From contig OZ024794.1 of NCBI GenBank assembly GCA_964017045.1, positions 37,602,210 through 37,666,209 on the forward strand: a stretch of DNA of 64,000 nucleotides. Reading direction: 5' to 3'. Below are positions 1 through 45,059 of the stretch, in pieces. The translations under genes and the position numbers were made by a program. Numbering within the stretch: position 1 is the first letter of the stretch; each line of letters opens with the position of its first letter. The DNA is from Omphiscola glabra. Taxonomy: Eukaryota > Mollusca > Gastropoda > Lymnaeidae. The notes under the pieces are model-generated. The model did not search any database. It worked only from the letters and a program-made list of their open reading frames with translations, and had not been told where the DNA came from.

Positions 1-555
1 AACTTTTTGTGTCACCGCGCCCCCCCCCCCCTTTCCTGGATTTCCAAGATGGATTTCTTCTTGTTAAAATAAGTCCAGAGTATAACTAACAACGACATGA
101 ACAAAAACAAATTAATTGAAGGTCAGGAGGTAAATGAATTTAAGTTGAGTTGTAACGTGCACATGGAATCGCCGACCACATAGTGTTTGGTATCAATAGA
201 AAGTTTTATTTCTCAGAATTTATATAGATATAGCTTCCTGTCACTAAAGTTACCGAGCATTTCATCAATCTGCGTTGAATGAGGGTCAAAACGGTGTTTT
301 TCTGACCTAATTATAGGGTCACCTCATTTCTCACGCAACAACCTTGAACATTTATTAATTTAATAAAGTTAAAGCACGCATTTGGATTGGTTACAAGTGT
401 GTAAAATTTATGTGTGATCCCTTATCATGTTAATGTTATGACATTCGGTTAGATCGAGCCGTGTGTGCTCTGTAAATAGGCAATTTGTCAATTTTATGTC
501 ACCCCCCTGAGATGGTGTCACCCGGTGCGGTCAGCACTCCCTAGCTACGCCACTG
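1..555. mobile_element. End of a hAT-type dispersed repeat
   Basis: The segment ends in CCCTAGCTACGCCACTG (539-555), the reverse complement of the terminal inverted repeat that starts the hAT element at 32478. Its body (about 180-510) recurs in inverted orientation at 28080-28440, sharing for example the stretch TTTTTCTGACCTAATTA. The left end is not seen and may lie before base 1. No coding remnant was recognised. Assignment to hAT rests on the terminus only. Confidence 0.55.
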
Positions 556-1415
556 CTTCTCAGATGTGTAGGTGATAGTAGGTTATATTAATATAATTTT
601 AGAGATATAAAATTATAAATATCTATTTACGAATTGTCAGAATTTCAGGTTAAGTATTGCAGAATTTGTGCATAATCTACGAAATCATGCTGCCCAGCCG
701 GCCCCCTTCCCATACACATCTGTACGCACATTCTTCTAAATCAACAAAATGTTGCTTTTATAAAAATAAAAGAAATAATAATTCACTATACTCTATCGCA
801 ATGCCTTTTTTATAATTCGATAGATAGCCTTGGGAATACCTGGATTCAGCTATGGGAACCCGGCCCTATGGAGGCCAAATAATCCAAAATTGTATAAATT
901 GGAGAGTTTTTAAATAGTTTCTTAGGCTACAGACAAATGTAAAAGTACCGTTATTCCATAGTAATAAAATGCTAACGTTGAAAATCTATTCATGATTAAT
1001 AGATTTTCAACTTAAACATTATTTTATGTAATAACGGCTCCTGTAATTCATAATACAGACTGCTGTACACCAATAAAGAATCTGACAATCTTTTCTTTTT
1101 TTTAAAAAAAACTAAAGACGGTGATACACAACCAAGGATCTTGCCGAGAAGAAGCGGCGCTTGGGGTGAAGACTGAAAACAACGCCTACCAATATAAATT
1201 ATAGAGAAAAAAGTGTCACCTGCCGTGGACCAGTAAAAAAAATTAAAGATTTTAGCGCCCCTTGCTAAGTACATGTCATTTTCAATCTTCATTCAAGGGT
1301 TGGCAAACTACGTCTGCTGGCCAGATCGTTTTATCCGGCTCACGGCTTCGTTTTATCCGGCTCGCTACCACCTTATTAAGTTAAATTAATTTCGTTTTTC
1401 ATTTACAAACTCATT
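556..1415. other. Intergenic, no gene seen
   Basis: AT-rich DNA with short poly-A/T runs. The only open frame of any length (996-1292, - strand) has no domain, signal or splice context and looks like chance. Nothing else is supportable. Confidence 0.6.
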
Positions 1416-1460
1416 TTGAACATAAATCAACATCTGTGTGAAAATAGCATTTATCCATCC

Positions 1461-1900
1461 AAAAGAATCAGCTTTTTGTTGAGATTCAGCTTCTTGCTAA
1501 GATTCAGCTTCTTGCTGAGATTCAGCGTCTTGATGAGATTCAGCTTTTTGTCGAGATTCAGCTTCTTGCTGAGATTCAGCTTCTTGCTAAGATTCAGCTT
1601 CTTGCTGAGATTCAGCTTTTTGTTGAGATTGAGCTTCTTGCTGAGGATGAGCTTCTTGCTGAGATTCAGCTTCTTGCTGAGATTCAGCTTCTTGCTAAGA
1701 TTCAGCTTCTTGCTGAGATTCAGCGTCTTGATGAGATTCAGCTTCTTGCCGAGATTCAGCTTCTTGCTAAGATTCAGCTTCTTGCTGAGATTCAGTGTCT
1801 TGCTAAGATTGAGCTTCTTGCTGAGATTGAGCTTCTTGCTGAGATTGAGCTTCTTGCTGAGATTCAGCTTCTTGCTAAGATTCAGCTATTTGCTGTCATT
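1461..1900 (+). repeat. 18-bp minisatellite, open on + strand
   Basis: About 24 tandem copies of GATTCAGCTTCTTGCTGA and close variants. Because the unit is six codons long, the frame 1416-1922 stays open and would encode a hexapeptide repeat (RFSFLL-like, with V, M or L swaps). On the - strand the alternative frame would read QQEAES, but copies carrying CTAAG instead of CTGAG place TAG stops in it. No start context, splice sites or flanking domain were seen, so this is most simply a minisatellite. A translated repeat cannot be excluded from sequence alone. Confidence 0.92.
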
Positions 1901-1922
1901 TTTTCAATGGAAAATTGTTTAA

Positions 1923-3089
1923 TTTAGTTTATATAATAAGGGAATTTTCGTCCCAACTAAATACAAATTAAATAAATTGTAATTTAAAATGTAAGCCAAT
2001 CTTTGTAGGCTCTTTTCAAAGTGTACAGTCTTGGTAACTATTAATACTGACTACATAAATATAATTAAAATTTGGGGTGGGGGTGCAGGTGGGGGACTTT
2101 ATAAGAGGAACAAAACTTTGATCGAAAACGTTCTGAAGGTCAATCGAAAATGTTAATGTCTTTCTTTCTGGTCACCCTGGCATGAGTTTGGCTTTTTGAT
2201 TGAAGTTTGGAGTCTAGCTATTTTACTTTTACTTCGTGCCGGAATTTCCTTGTTTCTCATCTATTTCACTATGGCAAGTACACGTTTACGAGTGTGTAAA
2301 TTGTTAACCAAACAAAGGTTCCATTCAACGACGGTGAGCTTATTACACCATTCATCATGTCTAATAAAAAAATCTGACATTTATAAGACCATTCACCTTT
2401 CGGCGAAAACAGTTTCTCGTTCAGTGGAGGATGTATGAGGTAATATCGTGTCCTGAGACACAATGCCAAAGGCAAGCGTATGATTGTTTTTCCATTGCAT
2501 CTGACGAGCCAAGAGACATCTCTTGAGAAGAAAATAGCATTTTAACATATGCGTATTCTGGAATTCTTGTACACAACCATAGGCATCTCATCGCCAATCT
2601 CAGTGCCACCATTTATCTACACGAAGATCTCATTATCTCTCTAAGACATCTGATAACCGATTGTCCTATGACTATATTAGAGCTGTTATTTATCAACTCA
2701 ACCGTGAATTATATCGCTTCCCTTCTACTTCTACCAACAAAACAAAAGAAACTCGACAATCTTTTAAGATCGCCAATAGCTTAACAATCTCATCAAACAG
2801 TCATCGGTAACAACTTGGTCGTATGCATCCCCGCAAATTATTGTTGTCAATACTATTTCAGCAACCACAGAGCTAAAATTGTGTTAGTATTAGGAATAAA
2901 TATTATATAGGCTTAGACTTTATTATAAACTCACTGAATAGGATATTCTATTTAAAAACATCATTAGTTTGATTAAATAAAATACTTTTTGGTACTGGAC
3001 ATTTAATCCAGGTTTTAGTTTTAATACATGTAATGACATTGGACATCATTCATCCGCCATTCGAGTGACCATATTATATAAAACTTGTT
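1923..3089. other. Unassigned region
   Basis: No gene is supportable. Around 2640-2800 the + strand reads like decayed coding sequence over several dozen codons, but it has stops and no motif I can name, so a mobile-element relic is only a guess. The rest is AT-rich. Confidence 0.4.
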
Positions 3090-3644
3090 AATTAAGTATT
3101 GCTTGAGACTTCATATGGCTCCCCAAACCCCTCCACTGGTCAAGATTTATCGGCGCCCACGATTTCAGCCCTACTTCTTGATAACAATTATCGCTGATTT
3201 TGGTATCGATAGATACACTGCCTAGTAGCATAGCTACTATTAGTTTTGCCATGAGCGGCCAAGTATTTTCCGTACTCCCTTTCACGATACAACTGCAATT
3301 GTCCTAAAATGCCCCATCTACACATAAAGAAAAAGTGACACCTGGCTTTGACCACCCCAAACACCTTATTTCGAAGACACTAGCAGGGGCGTATCTACGG
3401 AGTTTGGCGTCAGGAGACAAGATTCATTTTTACGACCCACTCCAACTCTGAAACCCATTATTTTCAACCAATTAATACCATCTAAGCCCATCCCCCCGCT
3501 AGTCTGGCATCCAGGGACGTATGTCCCATCTGCCACCCCTTAGCTACGCCTCTGGCCATTGCCAACTGGCACTGCCCCCCCCCTTCGAAAATTTGAAATC
3601 CCCCCCCCCCCACCCCGGGGGAAAAATTTCTGAAAGAAACACTG
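3090..3644 (-). repeat. Composite dispersed repeat, inverted copy of 42176-42690
   Basis: Reading the - strand, this segment matches 42176-42690 over most of its length, including the subterminal C/G tract, the nested MITE and the block around CGATTTCAGCCCTACTT. It ends at CTGAAAGAAACACTG, a terminus shared with copies at 15343, 42176, 44885 and 58482. It is a decayed non-coding repeat. Confidence 0.75.
3384..3554. mobile_element. Nested hAT-like MITE
   Basis: Termini CAGGGGCGTATCTACGG and CTTAGCTACGCCTCTG, plus internal similarity to the MITE at 4351-4551 (shared GACAAGATTCATTTT and AACTCTGAAACCCAT-like blocks), mark it as a member of that family. The flanking 8-mers (GACACTAG / GCCATTGC) match only in part, so the insertion is old or the borders are off by a few bases. 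The same nested insertion is present in the copy at 42233. Confidence 0.55.
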
Positions 3645-4350
3645 TTTCTAGATGTTTAGAAGTCTGAAATTTATTAATGGAAAACTTGGATTTCGCGATA
3701 TTCATTTTGGGGAATCCTGAAACAAGTTAAATATTTATATATAATCAGTAAAATATTTCGTGAGACGCAACTCTAGGCTTTGTCAAATTAGGCACGGAGG
3801 GAAATAAAAACCGTTTTAATACTAAAGACGAGACTTAGCATCATTTAAACACTGACCTTCTTACAAAGGTGCTGGTATTTGGCCTTTAATTGAAAAAAGT
3901 GTTTTTTGTGTGCATATAAAATAATTGGATTGCCTCTAAGCCATCGCACTGAACTTTAATTGAATATGTATAGCTTGCGTATTTTGAAACCATGTATTAG
4001 TCTGTTATTGTTAGGCAGGGTGGGTATTTATTTTATTGTATATATATTAAAATAATATTATTAAAGCAAAGCAAAATTTAATGTACCAGGTATCCCATCA
4101 TTTTAACTCATTAAATCACGCATTAGACTTGATCCAACGATAACTAAAGAATCTAAAGTTTCAGAGGAGATAATTGCTTTACTTCTTGCGATTTCAAAAC
4201 TATTTTTTAGTTACCCCCCCCCCCCGGCTCTAGTCGATATGTCAATAGTGGTATGCCAATTAAGAGGCGCTGCCATCGACCCCATGACGTTACCCAGGGT
4301 ACAGCATGGTATCGGCGTTAGAAAGAGCACAGCTATATGGTACCTACACA

Positions 4351-4551
4351 CAGAGGTGTAGCGAGAGTGTTTGGCGCCCGGGGACAAGATTCGCGCCCGG
4401 GGACAAGATTCATTTTAAAGGCGCCCTCTTTTCCTATTTTCAACTCTCAAACCCATCAATAAAATAATATCAAAGCACATTTTTGCGCCCCCAACTAGCT
4501 GGCGCCCGGGTACATCTGTACCCCTATGCCCCCCCCTACGCTACGCCTCTG
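4351..4551. mobile_element. hAT MITE with perfect 8-bp TSD
   Basis: Starts CAGAGGTGTAGCG and ends CGCTACGCCTCTG, imperfect inverted repeats of the CAGTGGCGTAGC family. It is flanked on both sides by CCTACACA (4343-4350 and 4552-4559), the 8-bp duplication typical of hAT transposition. Internally an 18-bp block containing GCGCCCGGGGACAAGATT is tandemly duplicated. At 201 bp it has no coding capacity and must have been moved in trans. Confidence 0.88.
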
Positions 4552-4559
4552 CCTACACA

Positions 4560-5299
4560 ATTACAGTTAAAAGTAACGTCAGAAACAGGTCGGCAGCATG
4601 ATTACTAGTTGCCGCTAATGGATATGAGGCATGAGTGGTTTGTGGCAGCCCATACCGATGATTCTAGAATACATCCTTTGAGGGAATTGTACCTAGGCAA
4701 CCGTTTCATTCTAGCTGCTTAGTGACTTATTCACAAGGTAGAAAACCATTTGTAGAAACCCTGTTTGAAGGGCGTCTGACGCCACCCTGGGATGGGAAGG
4801 GGTTTATAATTTGGGACTTAATATCCCTCCCAGATCTAGAAAGTTAGTTTGCTTGTGTAGAGAGATCAGCACTACGAACCGACCATATGCTCCTTGGTTG
4901 ATATTATCCCACTTGCTTCGTCAAATGAGCGGGCGGGTGCTATCGTCTGTTTGGGGGGGGGGGGGGGGGGGAAGTGCACGTTGGAAAAGTATAATGAGCT
5001 TTGGCTCGACAGCTTGCCGTTTTCCTTAAGATATTAGTCTATCAAGATGCCGGAGGCAAAGTGTTTTGGTTTTTTTTAATCCACCATTTAACGAAAAATG
5101 AGAATGCTTTAAATTAACGATAACAAATATGTATCATTAACATTTATTGTATATAGTAATAAATAAAATAACATTAATTTAAATATTTAAAAACACATAA
5201 TAAAATTAAACGAATTAATCAGTAAATATATTTTTTTTAAATAGGACTTATTTTCATCACATTTTATTAACGAATCAGGTGAACATAAATTTGATAACT
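4560..5299. other. GPCR upstream region
   Basis: Contains a long poly-G run near 4951-4971 and a very AT-rich stretch from 5090 to 5270 just upstream of the receptor start. No TATA or initiator can be assigned with confidence. An additional 5' non-coding exon is possible. Confidence 0.4.
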
Positions 5300-5565
5300 A
5301 TGAACCAAATACCACAATTGTCTGATCTGATCTCCACGGAAGTGAGACTGGTTTCAAATATAATACTTCTCAAATCTGTTACCGAAGCCTTATCATTGTT
5401 TGGTATCGTGGCCAATATCGTCAATGTCATCATTTTTACGAAATCTGGCTTCAGCGATACTGTGAACATTAGTCTCACATCTCTGGCAGTAGCTGACCTT
5501 GGTGCACTCGTTGTGTTTCAATGGTTTAATATCTGTACCAGCCCATGGCTACATCTAGAGAACAG
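5300..5565 (+). CDS. GPCR exon 1 (N-terminus, TM1, TM2)
   Basis: Encodes residues 1-88 plus two bases of codon 89. It holds TM1 (about 25-47) and TM2 (about 57-79). The donor GTATGTTTTT is a good match to consensus. No signal peptide is seen, as usual for class A receptors with a short N-terminus. Confidence 0.85.
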
Positions 5566-7199
5566 GTATGTTTTTCTTTTTTCCTTAGTATCCCCCTCCC
5601 TTTTTTAGAAAGCTTTACTTGAGGGATCCGGTATTAATTCAAATGATTGACAGCTTTGTTAGCTCTCCTGTGAAAGTCCCCCCCCCCCCAAATGGAATGA
5701 AACGAGATGATTGGGTTACTCCTTTGATGTCCCAAGACAAGGTTGTACTGGGTCAAGATATGGAGGACAATCTAACGATGAAATAATAGGAAACGTATAT
5801 TATAGTATATGGCAACTAATCACAAGAGTTTCCAAAAGGGAAATATTGAAACGGCTATGAATACAGCTGATATGATTTGTAAAAATTCATTATTATAATA
5901 TTGGATTAAAAAGAATGATTGGACAATTTATGGATTAATTACGAGTATAGAGCTATGAAGGGAATTTTTGCCCCTTCCCCATGTCTACATATATTCATTC
6001 ATCTTAGATATAAGCCCTCTCATCTGAAAACATGTTTTAAAATAAATTTTAACATTTTTATCAAAGAATTTAAATGGTGCTACTTTTTTCTAAGGCTTTA
6101 TCGTTTTGCTGAATTCTCTTTCAATAGACCAAATGTGTATCTCGTCATTGTGGTCATGGGAGAAAAAAAAGGATTGATAAACATTAATTTAAATACCAAA
6201 ATTTACTTGATTTAATTTCAACATAAACGTTCAGTCATTGAAATGATTTAAAATGCAGTTTTCAATTGACTTTCTTAACAATTCAAGTACTATCATGTTA
6301 AACTTAAACATAATTTGAAATTGTTAAACCGTTATCTATGACACATGATGCATTTAAAAAAAAAATGATATAGCCTAAAATAATTAGTTTAAGTGAATTC
6401 CTTATTGATCTTTGTATTGTTATTATTATTATTATTTTTTTTCAGCTTGGCAATTAATGCCGATGAAATGCAAAGTCTGACCGCTGGCTTCCCTCATGTT
6501 TATTTTACGAGAGTCAGTGGTTGGATCACAGCTTTTGTGACTTTTGAGAGATGCCTCAGCGTTGCTACGCCCTTTAAAGTTAAGACTCTAGTCACCAGAA
6601 ATCTAGTGATAGCGTGTAACGTTAGCGCCTATCTCCTGATGACGCTCTGTGTACTCCCTGTGTACTACACGTCCTTCTACGCCTGGAAGTTTGATTCAAC
6701 ATTCAACAAAACCTTAATTGGCATTGTGTACACATCAAACAGACAGATTGTTCTCAGCGTGTCTTTACTGATCACGGAATTAGCTTTGCCATTGGTCTCT
6801 TTCTTTTGCGTCATAGCATGTTCCTCCATTTTGTGTATACGTTTAAACAATAAAATGACCTGGAGGCAGTCAGTGACGACTCTTTCAATAAAGCAACAAA
6901 AAAAAGCAAGTCGTAATAAAGAAAGGAAGATAGTTGCCATGGTAACGATTATAGCAGTTATTTTCATAGTTTGTTTCACACCGGTCAGCGTCTTGATGGC
7001 AGCCAGGGCCATTGTCCCTGAGTTGGACATCAAAGGCCGCTACTCCAACATGAACGCCCTTTGTGCTTACTTTTCTTTCCTGTTAAGAACAACCAACAGC
7101 AGCTGTAACATTTTTGTCTACTACAAAATGAGTTCACGATATAGACACACATTACTTCATTTCTGCTTTTTTGGGGGTAAACAAGAAGGAGTAAAGTAA
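5300..7199 (+). CDS. Rhodopsin-like (class A) GPCR, chemosensory/neuropeptide type, two exons
   Basis: Exon 1 (5300-5565) ends AACAG|GTATG and exon 2 (6446-7199) begins after TTTTTTTTCAG. Both sides give a phase-2 intron, and joining gives 339 residues and seven hydrophobic segments. Landmarks: N39 in GIVAN (TM1), D66 in SLAVAD (TM2), ERC at 123-125 in place of DRY at the end of TM3, a basic third loop (about 238-250), CFTP at 265-268 in TM6 (a CWxP variant), and NSSCNIFVYY at 306-315 in TM7 (an NPxxY variant). These departures resemble the expanded chemosensory and FMRFamide-receptor-like GPCRs of gastropods. The ligand is unknown. It would act in the plasma membrane of sensory or neural cells. 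I chose the ATG at 5300 because the frame upstream offers only a GTG. No stops or frameshifts are seen, so the gene looks intact. Confidence 0.85.
6446..7199 (+). CDS. GPCR exon 2 (TM3-TM7 and tail)
   Basis: Begins with the third base of codon 89 after a long pyrimidine tract. It holds TM3 to TM7, an NKT glycosylation sequon (176-178) in the second extracellular loop, and a short tail of about 24 residues. The stop codon is at 7197-7199. The cysteine usually found near the top of TM3 is absent. Confidence 0.87.
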
Positions 7200-8138
7200 T
7201 CAATTTAATTTAATTGTTCGTATTGCTCTTTGCTAAGTAACATTTAGACAAAGTATATGCAGTGGCATAATGAGAGCAGGGTGGTACTTTCTTTTCTTTA
7301 TATGGAGGGACGGCATTTTGGGCTAGCAGAACATTTATTTTCGTGGAAATCTCGACCCGACCCTAAATACGCTGCTGAGTAATATTAATAATTAATATGG
7401 ACACAATTGTGACAAGGAAGATTTAACCGTTGAATGTTGAGTCTACTAATTGATATTTCTAAAACAATCTCTGGAACTACATACATATATCTATAACTCA
7501 ACTTGTTAAAAGAATTTGAACTCGGCAAAGTTAAAACCAGTACTGGTACATGTCATACAATTTAATTACTGTAAGTATTGTAAACATAGCTTCTTCACAG
7601 AAGAAAACAGTAGTTAACACCAAGTTTGTGATCATCGATCTTTTAATTATATAATGAACTTACTAAACAACAGAAAAGACTCAATTTTTTAAAAATTACC
7701 AATACTTACAAAGTGACAAAAATGAGCACTATATTTAATTTTTTATCTATATTTTTTTTAAACCGCCAACATTCTATATCAAGATAAAAATTGGGGAAAT
7801 ATCCACAAACGGGTGCATTGTTGTTTAAGAGACTACATTTAAACTGAATTAGGTCTTTATATTTTATTTATATTTAAATTCAAAATTTCACTACACATAT
7901 TTATAAAATTGGTAAATTTAGAATCCTCCTAGTTTTGAATAAGCAAAGGTCTGTGCTCTAAAGCATTCCACAAAATTAGAGATGTGAAGGATATACCCAA
8001 TAGAACCCAAGTAACCAAGTATGTTGGTACAAATGTTCAAGCTGCCCAAAGTTTGCAATTTGAGAGATAAAACGTTACAGGATATTGCAGGAGTCGAAAA
8101 AAAATTATTTATATATGAATTTAGGTATCTATATCATT
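7200..8138. other. Intergenic between convergent genes
   Basis: AT-rich DNA separating the 3' ends of the GPCR (+) and the ShKT gene (-). No open frame, TIR or repeat was recognised. The two genes converge here, so both polyadenylation regions must lie in this stretch. Confidence 0.5.
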
Positions 8139-41149
<33,011 letters not shown>

Positions 41150-41182
41150 ATCCTAAACATCTGCTGATCTCCACAGCTGCAG

Positions 41183-41225
41183 CATATCTGAAGATTTAAG
41201 CCTAGACCTTAACGAACATATAAAC
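41183..41225 (-). promoter_or_regulatory. Possible core promoter of the ShKT gene
   Basis: On the - strand a TTTATATG box (about 41214-41224) precedes TTCAGATA, an initiator-like site, by about 33 bases. The first ATG (41149) follows some 40 bases later. Spacing fits a TATA/Inr promoter, but in AT-rich DNA such matches are common. Confidence 0.25.
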
Positions 41226-41384
41226 GACTTTTCAAAGAAAAAAATTGAGATAAGCAAATGTAAAAAATAGTAATGACATGTAATTCATAAAATAATATAG
41301 ACTCAGTTTTAGCTTTGGGAGATTAAAAAAAACTTATATGCAAGCTCATGGGTTAAAAGTTGACCCCGATCAAATAAAAGTCCC

Positions 41385-41765
41385 CCTTTGTAATGGGCCT
41401 GTGTCAATCCAATGTTTAAGGACCCTGTCAACTCTCATTTTTAAGTACCCACTTCAACTCCAATTTTAGGGACTCCTGTCAATTTCCAATTTTGTCAAGT
41501 GAAATAACTTATTATGTTTATGTGTTTATATAATCGGTTGACTTAAACTTGGTCATACATTTATATACAGATTTCTGGAAAATGAAAAGGCCTTTAAACA
41601 TACATAATTCATTTTTAGGGCCCCAAGTCAATTCTCATTTGTAGAGTCGCATGTCTACTCGTAAGGGTCCCTACAAACTCCCATTTGTAGGGGACTCGAT
41701 CAACTTCCCTTATGGGGGTGGGGTGGGGAGGGGCTTCTGTCAACTGCAATTTGTAGTGGACAACA
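41385..41765. repeat. Degenerate 28-bp-type minisatellite interrupted by a short repeat
   Basis: Recurring CCCTGTCAACTCTCATTTTT-like units (variants TCAATTCTCATTTGTAG, ACAAACTCCCATTTGTAG, TCAACTGCAATTTGTAG) on both sides of the inserted repeat copy at 41490-41605. Non-coding. Confidence 0.7.
41490..41605 (-). repeat. Short dispersed repeat, right member of an inverted pair
   Basis: Inverted counterpart of 39150-39262, inserted into the minisatellite 41385-41765, which continues on either side. This placement shows that it moved as a discrete unit. Confidence 0.75.
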
Positions 41766-42002
41766 ATGTGCCAATGCCACTTGAAAGGATAACGTAGTTC
41801 CAACATTATTCTCCATTCTTTAAACTGGATTAAAATAAATTGCTGTAAAAATCGACCCCCACCCCCCTAAGCTATAATGAAACAACAATCATTTTTGGCT
41901 GGTCAACGGTGTGATTCATTAGAGAGAAGAAACTGGAAATCCTACAGTGATTTACTGGTAGTAACAACTAGCATTGTTGTAATGTAGACGAAGTGTTTAC
42001 GT

Positions 42003-42170
42003 CAGGACTGCACAACTCAAAATGTAAGGTGGGCCGTAATACTTTATGAAAAACATGTGCGGGCCGAAAGATAATTGGACAGGGGCGAAAGCTATTAATA
42101 AAATAATAATAATAAAGAAAAATTCATTACTTTGCAGGCCGCCAAGTTGGCCGTATGTTGTGCAGGCCTG
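42003..42170. mobile_element. hAT-type MITE (CAGGACTGCACAAC termini)
   Basis: Starts CAGGACTGCACAAC and ends TTGTGCAGGCCTG, inverted repeats of one another with few mismatches. Second copy of the unit at 37874-38077. Flanks GTTTACGT and TCATCCAG do not match, so no target duplication is confirmed. Confidence 0.65.
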
Positions 42171-42175
42171 TCATC

Positions 42176-42690
42176 CAGTGTTTCTTTCAGAAATTTTCGG
42201 GAAGGGGGGGGGCAGTGCCAGTTGTCAGTGGCCAGAGGCGTAGCTTAGGGGAGGCAGATGGGACATACGTCTCTGGGTGCCAGACTAGTAGGGGATGGGG
42301 TTAGTTGGTATTAATTGTTTGAAAATAATGGGTTTTAGGGTTGGAAAAGGGGGGGGGGGGTAAAAATAAATCTTGTCCCCTGACGCCAAACTCTGTAGAT
42401 GCGCCCCGGCTAGTGTCGTCGAAGTAAGGCGGATTGAGATGGTCCACCCAGGTGTCACTTTTTCTTTATATTCAGATGTGGCATTTTCGGACAACTGCAG
42501 ACTTTGTATCGTGAGAGAGGAAACTGAAAATATTTGGCCACTCATGGCAGCACTATTAGTATCTACCAAAATCGATACCAAAATCAGCGATCATTTTCAT
42601 CGACAAGTAGGGCTGAAATCGTGATCGCCGATAAATCTTGATCGGTGGAGGGGTTTGGGAGCCGGCTCCCCAGAAAAGCTTTGATTATTT
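42176..42690 (+). repeat. Composite dispersed repeat, direct copy of 3090-3644
   Basis: Starts CAGTGTTTCTTTCAG, then a poly-G block, a nested hAT-like MITE (42233-42402), then sequence matching 3090-3380 in reverse. As the nested MITE is shared, the composite spread after that insertion. Confidence 0.75.
42233..42402. mobile_element. Nested hAT-like MITE, second copy
   Basis: Starts CAGAGGCGTAGCTTAGGGG with GGGACATACGTC just inside, and ends near GATGCGCCCCGG. Same family as 3384-3554 and 4351-4551. Flanks TCAGTGGC and CTAGTGTC agree at five of eight positions. Confidence 0.55.
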
Positions 42691-42699
42691 CAAAATCAC

Positions 42700-44479
42700 G
42701 AGGTGTATTTTTGAGTATACTTGAATTCCATGTTACTATTATACCTTTGAATGGAAGAACATTTTTAAGGTTTTTTGGGAGGCATTATTCTTTAGCCCAA
42801 TGTTATATATATAAACTGAATTCACTCCATTTGTTGCGTGCCCCTGGGTAATCAATAGGCACAAGCTTATAATCAACCCCATACTGTACCATTGATCAGC
42901 GTAAGGAAAGCGGTGCATAATTTAGGGTGCTAAAGACAGTCGTACAAACTCAAATTGCAGGGATGCATTATTTTGGCGCATACTTGAATTTGTTGTTTCT
43001 TTCAAACAGTTTTGAGGTGGCATTTCAAATATTTGGGTGGAAAGTGCCAAAATTATCCATAATAATGACCAAAGACATCTTAAATTTAGCATCGGCGGGA
43101 CGTAAACTATATTCATTCCAGTTGTATCACCCTTGAGGGTATGTGTTTGCCCTAGATCATTCTCGTCCCTTAAATTCTTATAGTCCCCAGAAAATTTTTG
43201 ATTAATTCAAAATACAAGAATGCATTTCATCACATGTCTGAAATTAGTTTTCCAATATTCTACACTTAATTGGAGAGCAACGGAAGAGATCCTAGTTAAA
43301 AAAAGTAGGTGTCACTTAACTTTAGAGACATCGTGTGCACCCAGCAACCCCTACGACTGCAGGGTGCCTCAGATATTTTTGGGGCTTAAAGATGTGATTA
43401 GGATATTTTATTAATTATCATCTTTCCATGCAGGGTTGGCAAAACGGGAATAGCTTGACTTGCTTGTGTTATGCAAAAAAATAATAATTTAAAAAATAAT
43501 TATATAACTAAAAATAGCTATGTGGCTTTAATTTTTTATGTACATTATTATTAGAGATAGCTACTAAATAATAAATGAATTTTCAAAAAACTAAATTCAA
43601 ATCACTAAAAAACAATGCAAACATTATTTTATATGCTGTACGCAAATGTAAAAAAAAAACAACTTATAATTATATTGCTTAGACTACCTTATTTAATTAT
43701 TTCCTAATTTTACCAGAGTCAAAAAGAAAAAAAAAACAGGTTTATTAGAATGGTCTATACATTTGTATGGGTTTTGAAACTGGTCATTCTTAACGGCATA
43801 ACTATTTTAAGAAGACATGATTTGTTAACAGAAGACATTATATTTACTAATGTGTGATTTATCTTAGGGAAATTTGTATGCAAATAAAGTATACATTTTC
43901 CAATATTCAGTAGATTGAAATTTTTATTTGGAATTTTAAACTAAAATAACTTTCTTAAATTGCCTCTTCGCCATACTTAAAAAATATTTTATTTTAATCC
44001 AAAGAATCTATTTTAAATTTACGAATTAGCAATAAGAATCTTTTAAACACATACCGAAAAATGGAATTGGCATGATAATCGAAATGCTAGTTCTCAAAAA
44101 AAATAAAAAAAATCTTAGCTTTCTACTGGATTTCCATCTAAAATAAAATTAATAATATATAAAAAACTTATTGCAATGTTTGTTATTCTGACATTAAAAA
44201 GAGAAAAACATTTGGGAAGTTAATAAAATAAATATCGGCTAAGTATTAAAAAAACCAAATCTGTTATTCGGGAAACTTTGTAACAAAAGTAGCACATTTA
44301 AAGAAAACAAAAAGATTTCACTTTAATAATAATTGATTAAACGTGCACTATTTTATGCGCCCTTTCAACTTTATAATTAACAACTATCCTTATTTTTAAT
44401 GATGCTTTTACGATGATCTATAATTTCAAAACAGATTTCACATGTTTAGTACGTGACTAACTATTATAAAAATTTTAGA
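42700..44479. other. Intergenic, no gene seen
   Basis: AT-rich stretch. Short frames at 42927-43136 and 43220-43414 lack support. No TIRs or tandem arrays are evident. It lies upstream of the ShKT gene start. Confidence 0.4.
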
Positions 44480-44885
44480 ACTTTATAGGTATGTAAATGT
44501 ATTTTAATACATTCTCATTAAAGTTTTTTAACTTGTCAGTTGCAAAAAATAAATAAATATTAATAGCGATATATGCGAACAACAGTATGTAAGACTGGAA
44601 CGGTCAGTGCGATTTTTATAACCAAATACTATAATTTGATTAGCTTTAAATATACGGATCATCAACTATATAGAGCCTAGCGATATTTTATAGATTCCAC
44701 TAATAGTAATCGGTTAAAGGCACCAGCTACTATGCTTTTAAAAGTGTTGTAAAATGACAATTTTGTAATTTTTAATAAAAAAAATTATATATTTGTTATA
44801 TTGTTTTACACATTTTGCTCCGGCTTTGGGGGGGGGGGGGGGGGGGGGCAATGCCTTCACGAAGAGATAGCTGAAAGAAACACTG
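44480..44885 (+). repeat. CAGTGTTTCTTTCAG repeat family, copy 2
   Basis: Ends with a long G-run and CTGAAAGAAACACTG. Matches 58220-58482 directly and 15343-15640 in reverse. The part at 44480-44660 resembles 45060-45240 (shared GCGATTTTTATAA and AGTTGCAAAAAAT), suggesting a local duplication. Confidence 0.7.
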
Positions 44886-45059
44886 TTGCTAATAATAACT
44901 ATATTTTTTAAAGCATTAGGCCATCATTCAATTTTTAATTAACATCATTTCCTACTGTAAAAGCTTTTATTATAAAATATAATTTGCAAACATAAAAAGA
45001 TTGCTCACGTTTGGAGAACTCTATTAAAAGTATAGACCTTAAAATTGAAGCAACCGTAG

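Noticed and set aside
6677..7033. 118-codon frame on the - strand
   Set aside because: Antisense to the GPCR's second exon, with no motif of its own.
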